The position numbers and the translations under genes were made by a program. A DNA stretch of 64,000 nt, taken from assembly GCA_025352365.1 (NCBI GenBank), contig JANXTO010000099.1, positions 34,674 to 98,673 on the forward strand. The letters are read 5' to 3'. This DNA is from Undibacterium sp. (lineage in GTDB: Bacteria; Pseudomonadota; Gammaproteobacteria; Burkholderiales; Burkholderiaceae_D). A model generated the notes under the pieces. It ran no database searches. It was not told the DNA's origin and saw nothing but the letters and a program-made list of their open reading frames with translations. Position 1 is the stretch's first letter. Each line of letters starts with the position of its first letter. This document shows positions 11,390 through 21,368 of this stretch, one piece after another.

Positions 11390-12259
11390 ATGATCAATTC
11401 ATCTTCACGACTCCGCTTCCTCCCCGCCATCTTTATTTTTATCTGGGCCTCTGGCTACGTCGTTGCTAAATACGGCCTGCCTTATGCCGAGCCGCTAACT
11501 TTCTTATGCTTGCGGTACTTGGGTGTCATCCTGTTTATGGGGGTACTGGCAGTGACCATGCGGGCGCCTTGGCCTGCACGATCCGCCTGGCCACATATAG
11601 CGGTGGCAGGTGTGCTGATGCAAGCTGGGTATCTGGGTGGCGTCTGGTGCGCAGTCAAGCTTGGCATGCCAGCCGGGCTGGCAGCCTTGATCGTTAACAC
11701 TCAGCCCATATTGACCGCCGTATTGGGGTCAGCAATTGGAGAAAAAACGCAAGGCAGACAATGGATCGGTCTAGGCTTCGGGATCATCGGTGTCGGTCTG
11801 GTGGTGGCCAACAAAATCTCTGTCGTACATTTATCGGCAGCCAGTATCGCGCTGGCAGTCATGGCACTGTTATCGATGACCATCGGCACTTTGTATCAAA
11901 AGAAAACCTGCCCCTCCTTTGATGTACGCACAGGCCAGGTAATCCAGTTTTTGGCATCGCTGATCTTAACGCTGCCGTTTGCACTCATGTTGGAAACCCA
12001 AACCATACTCTGGACACCAGAATTTTTCGGCGCAATGGCATGGTCTATCTTTGTCTTATCTGGCGTCGGTATCTCGGTACTGTTTATCCTGATACGCAAC
12101 GGAGAGGCGACCAAAGTCACCAGTTATATGTATCTGGTTCCTGCAGTCACTGCGGTCATGGCGTGGCTGATGTTTGGCGAGCGCTTTACCGTCACCGCCG
12201 CTGTGGGCATGGCAATCGCGTTGCTGGGCGTGGCTTTGGTGGTTAAACCCGGGCGTTGA
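11390..12259 (+). CDS. EamA/DMT-family transporter
   Basis: 289 aa, ten hydrophobic segments, FIWASGYVVAKYGLPYAEPLTFLCLRY. Confidence 0.88.
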   Translation: MINSSSRLRFLPAIFIFIWASGYVVAKYGLPYAEPLTFLCLRYLGVILFMGVLAVTMRAPWPARSAWPHIAVAGVLMQAGYLGGVWCAVKLGMPAGLAALIVNTQPILTAVLGSAIGEKTQGRQWIGLGFGIIGVGLVVANKISVVHLSAASIALAVMALLSMTIGTLYQKKTCPSFDVRTGQVIQFLASLILTLPFALMLETQTILWTPEFFGAMAWSIFVLSGVGISVLFILIRNGEATKVTSYMYLVPAVTAVMAWLMFGERFTVTAAVGMAIALLGVALVVKPGR

Positions 12260-12296
12260 CTAAAGACAAAGAACACCACATAAGACACATAGTATT

Positions 12297-12382
12297 AATA
12301 TACTCCCACTACGTATATTTTAAGTACCCAGAAGAATAATGGACAATACGCCATTTTTAAAATAAAAAATGGGGAGTATATT
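12297..12382. repeat. Dispersed ATACTCCC element, copy 2 (inverted-repeat ends)
   Basis: AATATACTCCCACTACGTATATTTTAAG...TGGACAATACGCCATTTTTAAAATAAAAAATGGGGAGTATATT; reverse complement aligns with copy 4. Confidence 0.85.
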
Positions 12383-12783
12383 CAACTTAAGAAATTACAA
12401 AGATAACAGAACAAAACTCTGCGCAAGCAACTTTAGCATCAAATTCAGATTAAGCCAGATCAAGCGCACCCATCAGATGACCACCATACCAGTTCGCCAA
12501 TCTGGCGTTTCTGCGTCATTAACACCACAAATTACGTGGCTCGAAAATGGGGAGTTAATCGTCATTGAGAACTTTTTATGATTGATTAAAAGAATTTATC
12601 TGATTTTTTTAAATCAAGCACCTCAGTGGAATTAAAGTGGCATTATTTAAACAAAACCAGTTGACCTGAGATTTCTCGCCTTGTATGTTGTCCGCTGAGA
12701 CAAATGGATAGCATTCTTCCACTGCCTACAAGCCGCAGCGGGCAAAACAATAATCTAGCCGAAAACCCTGAGAGATCATCAAG

Positions 12784-14064
12784 ATGAGCACTGAACAGAC
12801 CACTCACCGTCATCCTATGCGCTGGATTCCTACGCTGTATTTTGCGCAAGGCTTGCCATTTTATGCCGTCGCATTGGTCGCGGGCCTGATGTATAAAAGT
12901 ATGGGGATGCCCAACGATCAGATCGCACGATGGACCGGACTGATCGGCGCTGCCTGGGTCTTCAAATCCTTATGGAGTCCATTTCTGGAATTGGCCAGTA
13001 GCAAAAAATCCGTCGTGGTTATTTTTCAGCTCATCGGTGGCGCGAGCTTAGGTCTGGTTGCACTTTCACTGCAACTTCCCATGTATTTCGCAATCAGTAT
13101 TGCCTTGCTCGCGGTGGTGGCATTTGCCTCTGCAACTCATGATATTGCCTGCGACGGTTTGTATATGGCAAGTCTGAGCAACAAACAGCAGGCCGCCTAT
13201 GCAGGATGGCAAGGTGCATTTTTTAACGCCGCCCGATTTTTTTCGTTAGGCGGCTTAGTTTATTTGGCCGGCTACCTCGAAAAACATATGGACCCAGCCC
13301 ATGCATGGATGATCATCTTTGGGATTCTGAGCGTGATGCTGATCGTGCTTGCGCTCTACAATTTGTGGGCACTACCAGGAACCAAAAACGCGCCGATGAA
13401 AACCTCACTCAAAGGTGCATTCTGGATTCTAAAAGATGTGATCATTGATTTTTTTCAAAAACCAGGTATCTGGATCGCCATCATTTTCATCATCTTGTTC
13501 CGTGCCGGAGAAGGCCAAGTACAGACCATAGGGCCACTATTTTTGCGGGAGGCCAAAGAGCTTGGTGGTTTGGGCTTGACCACCGATGAAGTTGGCATTG
13601 TCTATGGAACTGCGGGCACCATCGCATTTTTAACAGGTAGTGTACTCGGTGGTTATTTCACCTCATGGCTGGGATTAAAGCGCGCACTGCCTTATCTGAT
13701 TATTGCAATGAACCTGCCTATTTTGGCCTTTGTTTTCCTGAGCAGCACTCTACCTGGCAACCTAGGCATCATCACTGCCGCATTGTGTATAGAAATGTTT
13801 GGTTATGGCTTTGGCTTTGTCGGCATTATTTTATTCATCATGCAGGTGGTAGCGGTGGGCAAATACCAGACTGCGCATTACGCATTGGGATCAGGCGTCA
13901 TGCAGTTGGGTTTCATTATTTTTAAAATGATCAGTGGCGATATTCAGATCGCCTTAGGATATAAAAATTTCTTTGTCTGGGCGCTGATTTCTGCCGTGCC
14001 GGTCTTGATCTTATCTCGATTTTTAAAATTCGAGGCAGAGCAGAAAGTACCTGTAATAGTCTGA
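12784..14064 (+). CDS. MFS transporter, AmpG/PAT-like
   Basis: MRWIPTLYFAQGLPFYAVALVAGLMYKSMGMPNDQIARWTGLIGAAWVFKSLWSPFLE; 426 aa, 12 TM pattern. Confidence 0.8.
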   Translation: MSTEQTTHRHPMRWIPTLYFAQGLPFYAVALVAGLMYKSMGMPNDQIARWTGLIGAAWVFKSLWSPFLELASSKKSVVVIFQLIGGASLGLVALSLQLPMYFAISIALLAVVAFASATHDIACDGLYMASLSNKQQAAYAGWQGAFFNAARFFSLGGLVYLAGYLEKHMDPAHAWMIIFGILSVMLIVLALYNLWALPGTKNAPMKTSLKGAFWILKDVIIDFFQKPGIWIAIIFIILFRAGEGQVQTIGPLFLREAKELGGLGLTTDEVGIVYGTAGTIAFLTGSVLGGYFTSWLGLKRALPYLIIAMNLPILAFVFLSSTLPGNLGIITAALCIEMFGYGFGFVGIILFIMQVVAVGKYQTAHYALGSGVMQLGFIIFKMISGDIQIALGYKNFFVWALISAVPVLILSRFLKFEAEQKVPVIV

Positions 14065-14112
14065 TTATGCTATCGCAGAGTGGGTCTAAAAACTAGCAAG
14101 CATCAATTGCGC

Positions 14113-14150
14113 TAGAGCGCATTCAAAGAAACAGAGTGCGCTTTTTTTTC
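14113..14150 (+). terminator. Rho-independent terminator
   Basis: AGCGCATTC...GAGTGCGCT followed by a T8 run. Confidence 0.65.
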
Positions 14151-14174
14151 TCTCATACCTAGGGAACAAAACAT

Positions 14175-15302
14175 CTAGGCGCGGCAAGCCTGACCTGATG
14201 CATCAAACAAATGGCAACGCGATAAAGGCATCACCACATCGATCTGGCTACCTGCCTTTAACACGGGCAAGGTCGCGCACAGATCGGCATTCAATTTAAT
14301 GGAAAGGCTTTGCTGATCGTTCTTAGCATTGGTGAGGTGTCCGTAAATCACTGAGGCATCACCTAGATGTTCAACAAAATCGATGGAAATCTGTAATATA
14401 GGCGCTTCCGGTGATCCACTTATTGTATGCGGTAAAGCTAGTTGCTCTGCACGCACGCCCAACGTAACAACATCACCGATAGCGACTTGTGATGCAATCA
14501 CAGGCAAGGTCAAGCTAGTTCCATCTTTTAACCTAAGCTGCGCATCCTTGCCATTGAGCGCGGTCACTTCCGCACTCAGAAAATTCATTTTCGGCGCGCC
14601 TAAAAATCCTGCAACAAACAGATTGGCGGGGCGTTCGTACAACTCTAGTGGCGTGCCGACCTGCTCAATTTTTCCGGCATTGAATACAACAATACGTTGA
14701 CCCAAGGTCATCGCCTCCACCTGATCATGGGTCACATAAATCATTGTCGTTTTTAAATCCTGATGCAGCCGACTCAACTCAATCCGCATCTGCACACGCA
14801 GACTGGCATCGAGATTAGAGAGTGGTTCATCAAATAAAAATAGCTTGGGCTGACGCACAATCGCGCGACCAATCGCGACACGCTGACGCTGACCGCCAGA
14901 CAGATCTTTTGGCTTACGTTGCAGCAGATGCATGATTTGCAATATCCGAGCGGCCTGCTGCACGGCATCGTCAACTTGCTGCTTTTTTTGCCCTGCCATT
15001 TTCAAGCTGAACGCCATATTTTCATACACAGTCATATGCGGATACAAAGCATAGGACTGGAACACCATCGCCAGACCGCGCTTGGCTGGCGGGATATCAT
15101 TGGCGCGTTCCCCATCAATGAATAGCTCGCCATCCGTGATGTCTTCTAATCCGGCGATCATGCGTAGCAAAGTCGATTTACCGCAACCCGAGGGTCCGAC
15201 GAACACAATGAATTCGCCATCATTGATATCGAGATTAATACCTTGGATGACTTTGGTGTCGTTGTAGTGTTTGGTGATATTGCGTAGTTGGACTTGAGCC
15301 AT
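14175..15302 (-). CDS. Sugar ABC transporter ATP-binding protein (MalK/UgpC/MsmK type)
   Basis: [70 protein letters not shown]; start chosen at MAQVQL rather than the 412-aa ORF start. Confidence 0.93.
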   Translation of the reverse strand: MAQVQLRNITKHYNDTKVIQGINLDINDGEFIVFVGPSGCGKSTLLRMIAGLEDITDGELFIDGERANDIPPAKRGLAMVFQSYALYPHMTVYENMAFSLKMAGQKKQQVDDAVQQAARILQIMHLLQRKPKDLSGGQRQRVAIGRAIVRQPKLFLFDEPLSNLDASLRVQMRIELSRLHQDLKTTMIYVTHDQVEAMTLGQRIVVFNAGKIEQVGTPLELYERPANLFVAGFLGAPKMNFLSAEVTALNGKDAQLRLKDGTSLTLPVIASQVAIGDVVTLGVRAEQLALPHTISGSPEAPILQISIDFVEHLGDASVIYGHLTNAKNDQQSLSIKLNADLCATLPVLKAGSQIDVVMPLSRCHLFDASGQACRA

Positions 15303-15353
15303 TGTTGTTCCGGTGTTCTCTCGAACTAATATTTTTATACTTCGTAGTGACAT

Positions 15354-15441
15354 GCCGGGAGTGACCCGGCGGCCACTTACTTTTCTTTGCTTCACCCAAG
15401 AAAATGTAAGCAAAAGAAAGGCGACTGCAACAGTTGCAATT
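15354..15441. repeat. Palindromic intergenic REP-like element
   Basis: GCCGGGAGTGACCCGGC hairpin, then ACTTTTCTTTGCTTC/GTAAGCAAAAGAAAG inverted repeat, then TGCAACAGTTGCA palindrome. Confidence 0.6.
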
Positions 15442-15592
15442 CAACATCCAGAGCCAGTTCAAAAACCTAATACGGATGTCCAATATTCATGCGGCTGGTG
15501 GCAGCATTTCCTTTGCAACCCCTTATGTTTATTGGGCAAGTAAAAGTAATGATTAGGGTGCGTCATGCACACCACTCCTGCTATCAAATTTC

Positions 15593-17107
15593 TCAAACGT
15601 CAAAACCAACCACAGGCAATTTACCTTCAGCAAGAATATCTCCACGGAACCAAGCAGCAACGGCATCAATCGCTGGCGTAGCAAAACCATAGGTAATCAA
15701 TGCAGGCGATTGAATGTCCAGCGACTGAAACGGGTTCCATAACACCAGATGCAAATCAGGTTTCCACTCCCGACGGATTTTATCGCTGTAACGCAAACGG
15801 ATTGTCGAGGCGAGTATCGTGAATCGGCCATCATCGGGTAATGCGCTCCAGTCAAATTCGTTCGCCCGATCAAATTCTACGGTTTCAACATCATAAATTT
15901 CACTCAACATCGCGCTAACTTTTTCGGAGCGGATACCCGCTTCCGAGACGCCGTCACTGACCACATTAGCGCTGATCACCAAGCGGACTTTACTACCGGA
16001 TAAAGGGGCTTTAGGGTTGTGGTAAGGCGTCAATCCTCGCTTCCAGCCCTCTGCCATTAATTGCAAATCTTGTGCTTCGGTTTGATAAGCGATTTGATGC
16101 CCCGTTTGCTGGCATGGATACTGTTGCGTCAGTTTGGTGATGCGAGCCAGACGTTGCTGCAATCCAGCTGCGTCGATCTGCTCGCTTTGTATGGCGTCGG
16201 TCAAGGCGGCCAGTGTCTCGATCTGAGTTTCTCTGGTGCCCAATGCCATCACCAGATCAGCGCCCGCATCCAAGGCAATCACGGCGGCTTTGCCTGCGCC
16301 ATAGCGACCGGCAATTGCGTGCATGTCCATGCCATCGGTGATAACGACACCCTGATAATTCCATTCATCTCGCAAAATGCCAGTCAGGATTTTTTTCGAC
16401 ATCGTGGCGGGATAATCGGCATCTAATGCAGGGTAAACAATGTGTGCCGTCATCATGGCTGGTGCCGCCTCTTTAGCAATACGGAAAGGCGCAAACTCAA
16501 GCGCATCCAGTTCTGCACGAGACTTATCGACCGTCGGCAAATCACGGTGCGAATCGACATTGGTGTCGCCATGCCCAGGGAAATGTTTCACGCAGCACGC
16601 CACGCCCTCGGACAAACTGCCTTCCATCCACGCTATTGCTAATCGGCTTGCCTTCTGCGGATCAGAGCCAAATGAGCGTTCAGAGATGACGGGATTATCA
16701 ACGTTATTATTGAGGTCGAGCACCGGAGCGAAATTCCAGTTAAAACCGAGAGACTTCACGCCACGCGCAACCGCCGCACCTACCGCGCGACATAGCTCAG
16801 GATCATCACTTGCTCCCAATGACATTGCAGCGGGCGGCTGCGGCACCCAAGTCGCTCGCACGACCGCGCCGCCCTCCTGATCAATACCAATCAAGGCATC
16901 CGGCCCCATGACGTCTCGCAAATCCGCCGTGAACTTAGACAGCTGCTGAGCATCCGTCATATTCTGGCGAAACAGGCAAACTGCGCGGATATGATTGTCA
17001 CGTAAAAATTGCGCCATCTCTGCATCGAGCGAGGTACCCGGCATGCGTATCATGATCAGTTGACCTGCGATTTTTTTTGCCGCTGCGTTAGTCATTATGT
17101 TTGTCAT
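15593..17107 (-). CDS. nagZ: GH3 beta-N-acetylhexosaminidase (NagZ-like, predicted cytoplasmic)
   Basis: KHFPGHGDTNVDSHRDLP NagZ-type Asp/His motif, GIDQEGGAVVR, VITDGMDM; no signal peptide. Confidence 0.88.
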   Translation of the reverse strand: MTNIMTNAAAKKIAGQLIMIRMPGTSLDAEMAQFLRDNHIRAVCLFRQNMTDAQQLSKFTADLRDVMGPDALIGIDQEGGAVVRATWVPQPPAAMSLGASDDPELCRAVGAAVARGVKSLGFNWNFAPVLDLNNNVDNPVISERSFGSDPQKASRLAIAWMEGSLSEGVACCVKHFPGHGDTNVDSHRDLPTVDKSRAELDALEFAPFRIAKEAAPAMMTAHIVYPALDADYPATMSKKILTGILRDEWNYQGVVITDGMDMHAIAGRYGAGKAAVIALDAGADLVMALGTRETQIETLAALTDAIQSEQIDAAGLQQRLARITKLTQQYPCQQTGHQIAYQTEAQDLQLMAEGWKRGLTPYHNPKAPLSGSKVRLVISANVVSDGVSEAGIRSEKVSAMLSEIYDVETVEFDRANEFDWSALPDDGRFTILASTIRLRYSDKIRREWKPDLHLVLWNPFQSLDIQSPALITYGFATPAIDAVAAWFRGDILAEGKLPVVGFDV

Positions 17108-17931
17108 TTCACTGCTCCATCCATGCCGCGCATAAAAAAGCGCTGAGTAAATAAAAAGGCGACGAGTATCGGCGCGATCGTCAAAATAGTGCCCGCAGCA
17201 ATCACCCGTGTACTGCTGCCGTAAGTACCACGCAGATACAGCACACCTGCCGACAAAGGAAAATCATCGGGCTTGCTAATTACGATAGAAGGCCAGATAT
17301 AGTCATTCCAGGCTTCCACCGCAGTCAAAATACCGACCGTTGCTAACCATGGCGAGATCAATGGCAACACGATTTTCCAGAAAATAATCCGCTCCGGTGC
17401 ACCATCTACTCTTGCGGCATCAATCAGGTCTTGTGGTACTTCATCGAAGGCTTGTTTCAACAGCAGTATCGATACCGCGGTCACCACATTCGGCAAGATC
17501 ACACCGGTATAAGTATTGACCAAGCCTATCTTGGTTAAGGTGATAAAGTTGACTAGAAAATTCACTTCTGACGGCAAAATCATGGTTGCCAATATCAGCC
17601 CAAAAACTAACTTACTACCGCTAAAACGCATGCGTGACAGCGGATAAGCAGCCAGTGAGCACAGCAGTAATTTCCAACACACAGTCGCTACGGTAATCAA
17701 CAAAGAATTTTTATAAAACGCGATCATCGGGATCACGCGAAATACTTCAATAAAATTGTCCATTGATACCGCTTGTGGCATAAAGCTGGGCGGGAATTCA
17801 AAAATATTGCCCTCAGTCGATACCGCCACTACCAGCGTCCACCAGAACGGGAATACGCACAGCACGGCCAATCCGATTAGCACCGTATATTGCACAACAA
17901 CTTTAAACAAACGTTCAACGGAATAGGACAT
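17104..17931 (-). CDS. Carbohydrate ABC transporter permease (MalG-like)
   Basis: MSYSVERLFKVVVQYTVLIGLAVLCVFPFWWTLVVAVST...; EAA loop; ATG overlaps the upstream stop (TGATG). Confidence 0.92.
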   Translation of the reverse strand: MSYSVERLFKVVVQYTVLIGLAVLCVFPFWWTLVVAVSTEGNIFEFPPSFMPQAVSMDNFIEVFRVIPMIAFYKNSLLITVATVCWKLLLCSLAAYPLSRMRFSGSKLVFGLILATMILPSEVNFLVNFITLTKIGLVNTYTGVILPNVVTAVSILLLKQAFDEVPQDLIDAARVDGAPERIIFWKIVLPLISPWLATVGILTAVEAWNDYIWPSIVISKPDDFPLSAGVLYLRGTYGSSTRVIAAGTILTIAPILVAFLFTQRFFMRGMDGAVK

Positions 17932-18800
17932 CACCGGTGCCTCGGCTTCAGATAGCGCAGACAAGCCAGTGCGATGGCAATACAAGATAATGACATCACA
18001 AAACTGGCAGCAAGACCGCGTGGCAATTTCAGATGTTTTAAACCCTGATCGTAGGCATAGTAGAGCGCGGTAAAAGTTGAATTCATCGGACCGCCCTGGG
18101 TCAGGACATCGACCTCCTGATAGGCCTTCAGCGCAGCTAAAACGGACATGATGGTGCAGACCATGATGGTTGGAAATAGCATAGGTACGGTGATCTTCCA
18201 AAACCGTTGCCATAGATTTGCTCCATCGAGCACAGCGGCTTCTTGCATCTCAGCGGGAATGGATTGCAACGCAGCCAAGTACATCACCATATACCAGCCG
18301 AGCCCGCGCCAGAGGGAAACAAACATAATCGAGAAGATCGCTAGACTGTCATCCGATAACCAACCCAGCGGTTGATTGATGGCGTGAAGTTTCAGAAGCA
18401 CATAATTCAATGCGCCCTGATCGTGAAACATAAATCCCCACATAATCCCGACTACCGCAACCGTCGTCACTACCGGAACATAGTATGCGGCACGGAACCA
18501 GCGTATTGCCGGCAATTGGGTATTGACCAGCGTTGCCAATACGATTGCGCCAATCTGGATAAACGGGACGATGAATAAAAATAGCAGGGAGTTTTTAAGA
18601 CCGCTGACAAACATTGCATTGCCAAAGATGTAGCGATAATTATCCCAACCAACCCAATGCGTCGTGCGGACTAAACTAAAATCGGTAAAGCTCAGATAGG
18701 AGCCATATAACACTGGCCAGAACGAGAACAACGCGAGCAACAACAAAGCCGGTGCAAGGAATACATAGGCCAACATAGTATGTCGTCGGAAAGCGGACAT
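17931..18800 (-). CDS. Sugar ABC transporter permease (MalF-like)
   Basis: MSAFRRHTMLAYVFLAPALLLLALFSFWPVLYGSYLSFTDFSLV. Confidence 0.92.
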   Translation of the reverse strand: MSAFRRHTMLAYVFLAPALLLLALFSFWPVLYGSYLSFTDFSLVRTTHWVGWDNYRYIFGNAMFVSGLKNSLLFLFIVPFIQIGAIVLATLVNTQLPAIRWFRAAYYVPVVTTVAVVGIMWGFMFHDQGALNYVLLKLHAINQPLGWLSDDSLAIFSIMFVSLWRGLGWYMVMYLAALQSIPAEMQEAAVLDGANLWQRFWKITVPMLFPTIMVCTIMSVLAALKAYQEVDVLTQGGPMNSTFTALYYAYDQGLKHLKLPRGLAASFVMSLSCIAIALACLRYLKPRHR

Positions 18801-18802
18801 GA

Positions 18803-20185
18803 TCAGTTGTCCTTCTTCGCCATCGTTCTGGCGTGGGTTTGTGCATTAACATCAGCAGCCAGCTTTTTATTCCAGATCGCCACTGCCTCATCGAGTGCCA
18901 GCTTGATATCTTTTTTACCCGTCATTCCCGCCTCTACTGCCTGCACCAGAAACCGCCGCAACTCATCGTAGTCAGTAATGCCATCCACATACAAACTGCG
19001 TGAATACTGCATAGAACCAGCAGCAACGGTCTGCGCAATTTCTGCTGCGCCCGCATGATCCGGTATCTGTGCAAAGTAAGGATGTGCAAGTGCCTTGACC
19101 GTGGTCGGCATGACTTTGGCAATCTTAGCAAAGGCTAATTGATTCTCGTCGTTCGTCAGAAATTGGGCAAACTCAGCAATCGCGGGCAGCGATCGGGGAT
19201 TGACGCCTTTTGGTACAGCGAAGTTGAACATCCAGCCACCGTCAGCAATACCGGTTGGACCGACAGGCGCAGGGAAAATCGCGGTATTCGCATAGATTTC
19301 GGCGGAGTCGGCCTGAATACGTTTTAAGGCAGTCGGTGCGCTGACCATCATGCCTAGGCGACCGCCCAGATAGGCATCTACCACAGCGGGGAAATTATCT
19401 TCGGCGAATAATTTATCTTTCAAAAAACCGTTCGCCCTATACGTGTCAGCGAGCTTTTTGATCAGGATGATATGGGCGGGCGAATTAAAAACTGCCTTAC
19501 CATCTTTGATGAGCGGCAAACCTTGCTGCATTAAAAAACCATCGATCTTCCCTAGCGCAGGCGCGTAGCCAGCCTTGCCAGTTTTGGCTGCAATCTGGCG
19601 TGCATAGGCTAGCAGCTCGTCCATATTTTTCGGTGCTTGCGTGATCCCGGCGGCGCTGAGAATTTTGCGATTATAGGCAATCACATTGACGTTGCTGTAA
19701 TGCGGAAAACCGTAGAGCTTGCCGCGAAAGGTCAGATCATCAAGCGCGCCTTTGGTGTAGAGCGCTTTGTTTTTGATCAGACCGTCAACCGGTTCGATTA
19801 ATCCGTCACGCGCAAATTCCTCCGCCCATGGCACGCTGAGATTGACCAGTGATGGCGGTGTACCAGCGGCAATCGAGGTGATGAGTTTCAGTTGCAAAAT
19901 ATCCCAGGGGAAATCAACCCACTCGACTTTAACACCGGGGTGTTGCGCTTCGTAAGTTTTAACCAACGCTTGAAAATACGGAATGAACTTCGGCTTTAAG
20001 CTCATAGTCCAGAATTCGATTTTTTCTGTCGCGTTGGCAGTAACACTAATGCTGAGCATTGCAAGCACAGTGAACCTGACCGTCAGGGAGAAAACGACTC
20101 TGGCACACCATGTAAATGCCGCTAGCCTTGCAAGGATTTTGCTAGCTCGCTGCCCCATCACTGAACGCCACATTCTGCCTGACAA
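18803..20185 (-). CDS. Sugar ABC transporter substrate-binding protein
   Basis: IEFWTMSLKPKFIPYFQALVKTYEAQHPGVKVEWVDFPWDILQLKL; signal-peptide-like N-terminus; exact start uncertain (listed start is TTG). Confidence 0.9.
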   Translation of the reverse strand: MSGRMWRSVMGQRASKILARLAAFTWCARVVFSLTVRFTVLAMLSISVTANATEKIEFWTMSLKPKFIPYFQALVKTYEAQHPGVKVEWVDFPWDILQLKLITSIAAGTPPSLVNLSVPWAEEFARDGLIEPVDGLIKNKALYTKGALDDLTFRGKLYGFPHYSNVNVIAYNRKILSAAGITQAPKNMDELLAYARQIAAKTGKAGYAPALGKIDGFLMQQGLPLIKDGKAVFNSPAHIILIKKLADTYRANGFLKDKLFAEDNFPAVVDAYLGGRLGMMVSAPTALKRIQADSAEIYANTAIFPAPVGPTGIADGGWMFNFAVPKGVNPRSLPAIAEFAQFLTNDENQLAFAKIAKVMPTTVKALAHPYFAQIPDHAGAAEIAQTVAAGSMQYSRSLYVDGITDYDELRRFLVQAVEAGMTGKKDIKLALDEAVAIWNKKLAADVNAQTHARTMAKKDN

Positions 20186-20187
20186 AG

Positions 20188-20272
20188 GAATACTCCTCTA
20201 TTTTTTTGTAAAATATCGCTGATTGTCCTTACTTTATATGGACAATTTAAATATACTAATTAGGAGTATATT
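20188..20272. repeat. Dispersed ATACTCCC element, copy 3
   Basis: GAATACTCCTC...GATTGTCCTTACTTTATATGGACAATTTAAATATACTAATTAGGAGTATATT. Confidence 0.8.
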
Positions 20273-20345
20273 TATAAACAGTTTTAAAAAAAGCCTTATG
20301 CTCTTTCGTTACCAAATGCGCACTAGTATTTTTCCTCGTGCGATT

Positions 20346-21368
20346 TCAATTCGTCTTGGTCACTTTGCTTAAATGCCGTGGCTTGTCAGGATCTAATCCG
20401 CGGGCAATCGACAAGTGTGCCGCCATAACATAAAACGCCTGAATCGCCACAATCGGATCAAGGTCAGGGGTCGCTGCGGTTGGCAATGTCAGGTTACGTT
20501 CTTTGACGTCAATGGGTGCTGCCAGCAATACATTGGCGCCACGGCCACGCATCTCTTCTGCCAGCGCGATCAAGCCTGCTTGGGTAGGACCACGCGTTGC
20601 AAAAATCAGCAGAGGATAGCCATCATCAATCAAGGCCATCGGGCCATGTTTGATCTCTGCACCACTAAATGCTTCTGCCTGTATGACCGAGGTTTCTTTA
20701 AATTTCAACGCTGATTCCAGTGCGACTGGGAAGCTGATACCGCGTCCGACGGTCATGATGCGCGACGCTGGGGTTAGCACTTCTAAAGCATTAGACCAGT
20801 CGCAACGGGTAGCCGCCTCTAAGGCTTCTGGCAATGATTCAATCGCACTCAAAAATTCTGCGTCGTTTTGCCAATTGCCTGCAACACGCGCACCGGCAAC
20901 CAGTGAGGTAATAAAACTCTTGGTCGCGGCGACACTCAATTCTGGCCCTGCATGCAAAGGCAAAGTCCATTCGGCACTCTGTGCTAATGGCGATGTCGCA
21001 TCGTTGACTAATGCGACGGTGGAGGCGCCACCTTCACGAAAATAACGAATCGGCTCAATCACATCCGGGCTTTGTCCCGACTGCGAGATTGCAATTGCCA
21101 GCGCATCGCGGGCATACAACGGTGACTTATTCAATGTCACTAAAGACATCGGCAAAGAGGCAACGATACGACCCAAACGCGACATGATCAGGTAGGCCGC
21201 ATAATTGGCGGCATGGTCTGAACTACCACGTGCCACCGTTAATACCGTTGAGGGCGGATGATCTCTGAGATGCTTTCCCAAAGCGATATAACGGTCTTTG
21301 TCCTGCGTCAGTTGATGTGCCACAAACTCGGCGGACGAACAGGCTTCTTTAAGCATTTGCGAGGTCAA
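20346..21368 (-). CDS. SIS-domain aminotransferase/deaminase (GlmS C-terminal-like; probable glucosamine-6-phosphate deaminase, NagB-II type)
   Basis: VARGSSDHAANYAAYLIM, AISQSGQSPDVIEPIRYF, SGAEIKHGPMALI; two SIS domains without glutaminase domain. Confidence 0.88.
   Translation of the reverse strand: MTSQMLKEACSSAEFVAHQLTQDKDRYIALGKHLRDHPPSTVLTVARGSSDHAANYAAYLIMSRLGRIVASLPMSLVTLNKSPLYARDALAIAISQSGQSPDVIEPIRYFREGGASTVALVNDATSPLAQSAEWTLPLHAGPELSVAATKSFITSLVAGARVAGNWQNDAEFLSAIESLPEALEAATRCDWSNALEVLTPASRIMTVGRGISFPVALESALKFKETSVIQAEAFSGAEIKHGPMALIDDGYPLLIFATRGPTQAGLIALAEEMRGRGANVLLAAPIDVKERNLTLPTAATPDLDPIVAIQAFYVMAAHLSIARGLDPDKPRHLSKVTKTN

Noticed and set aside
12369-12581. 70-aa ORF downstream of dispersed element copy 2
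   Set aside because: Starts inside the repeat, no recognisable features, low coding likelihood.
14175-15413. 412-aa version of the ABC ATPase
   Set aside because: The first ~37 residues are read from a REP-like palindrome; [13 protein letters not shown] at 15302 is the family-typical start.
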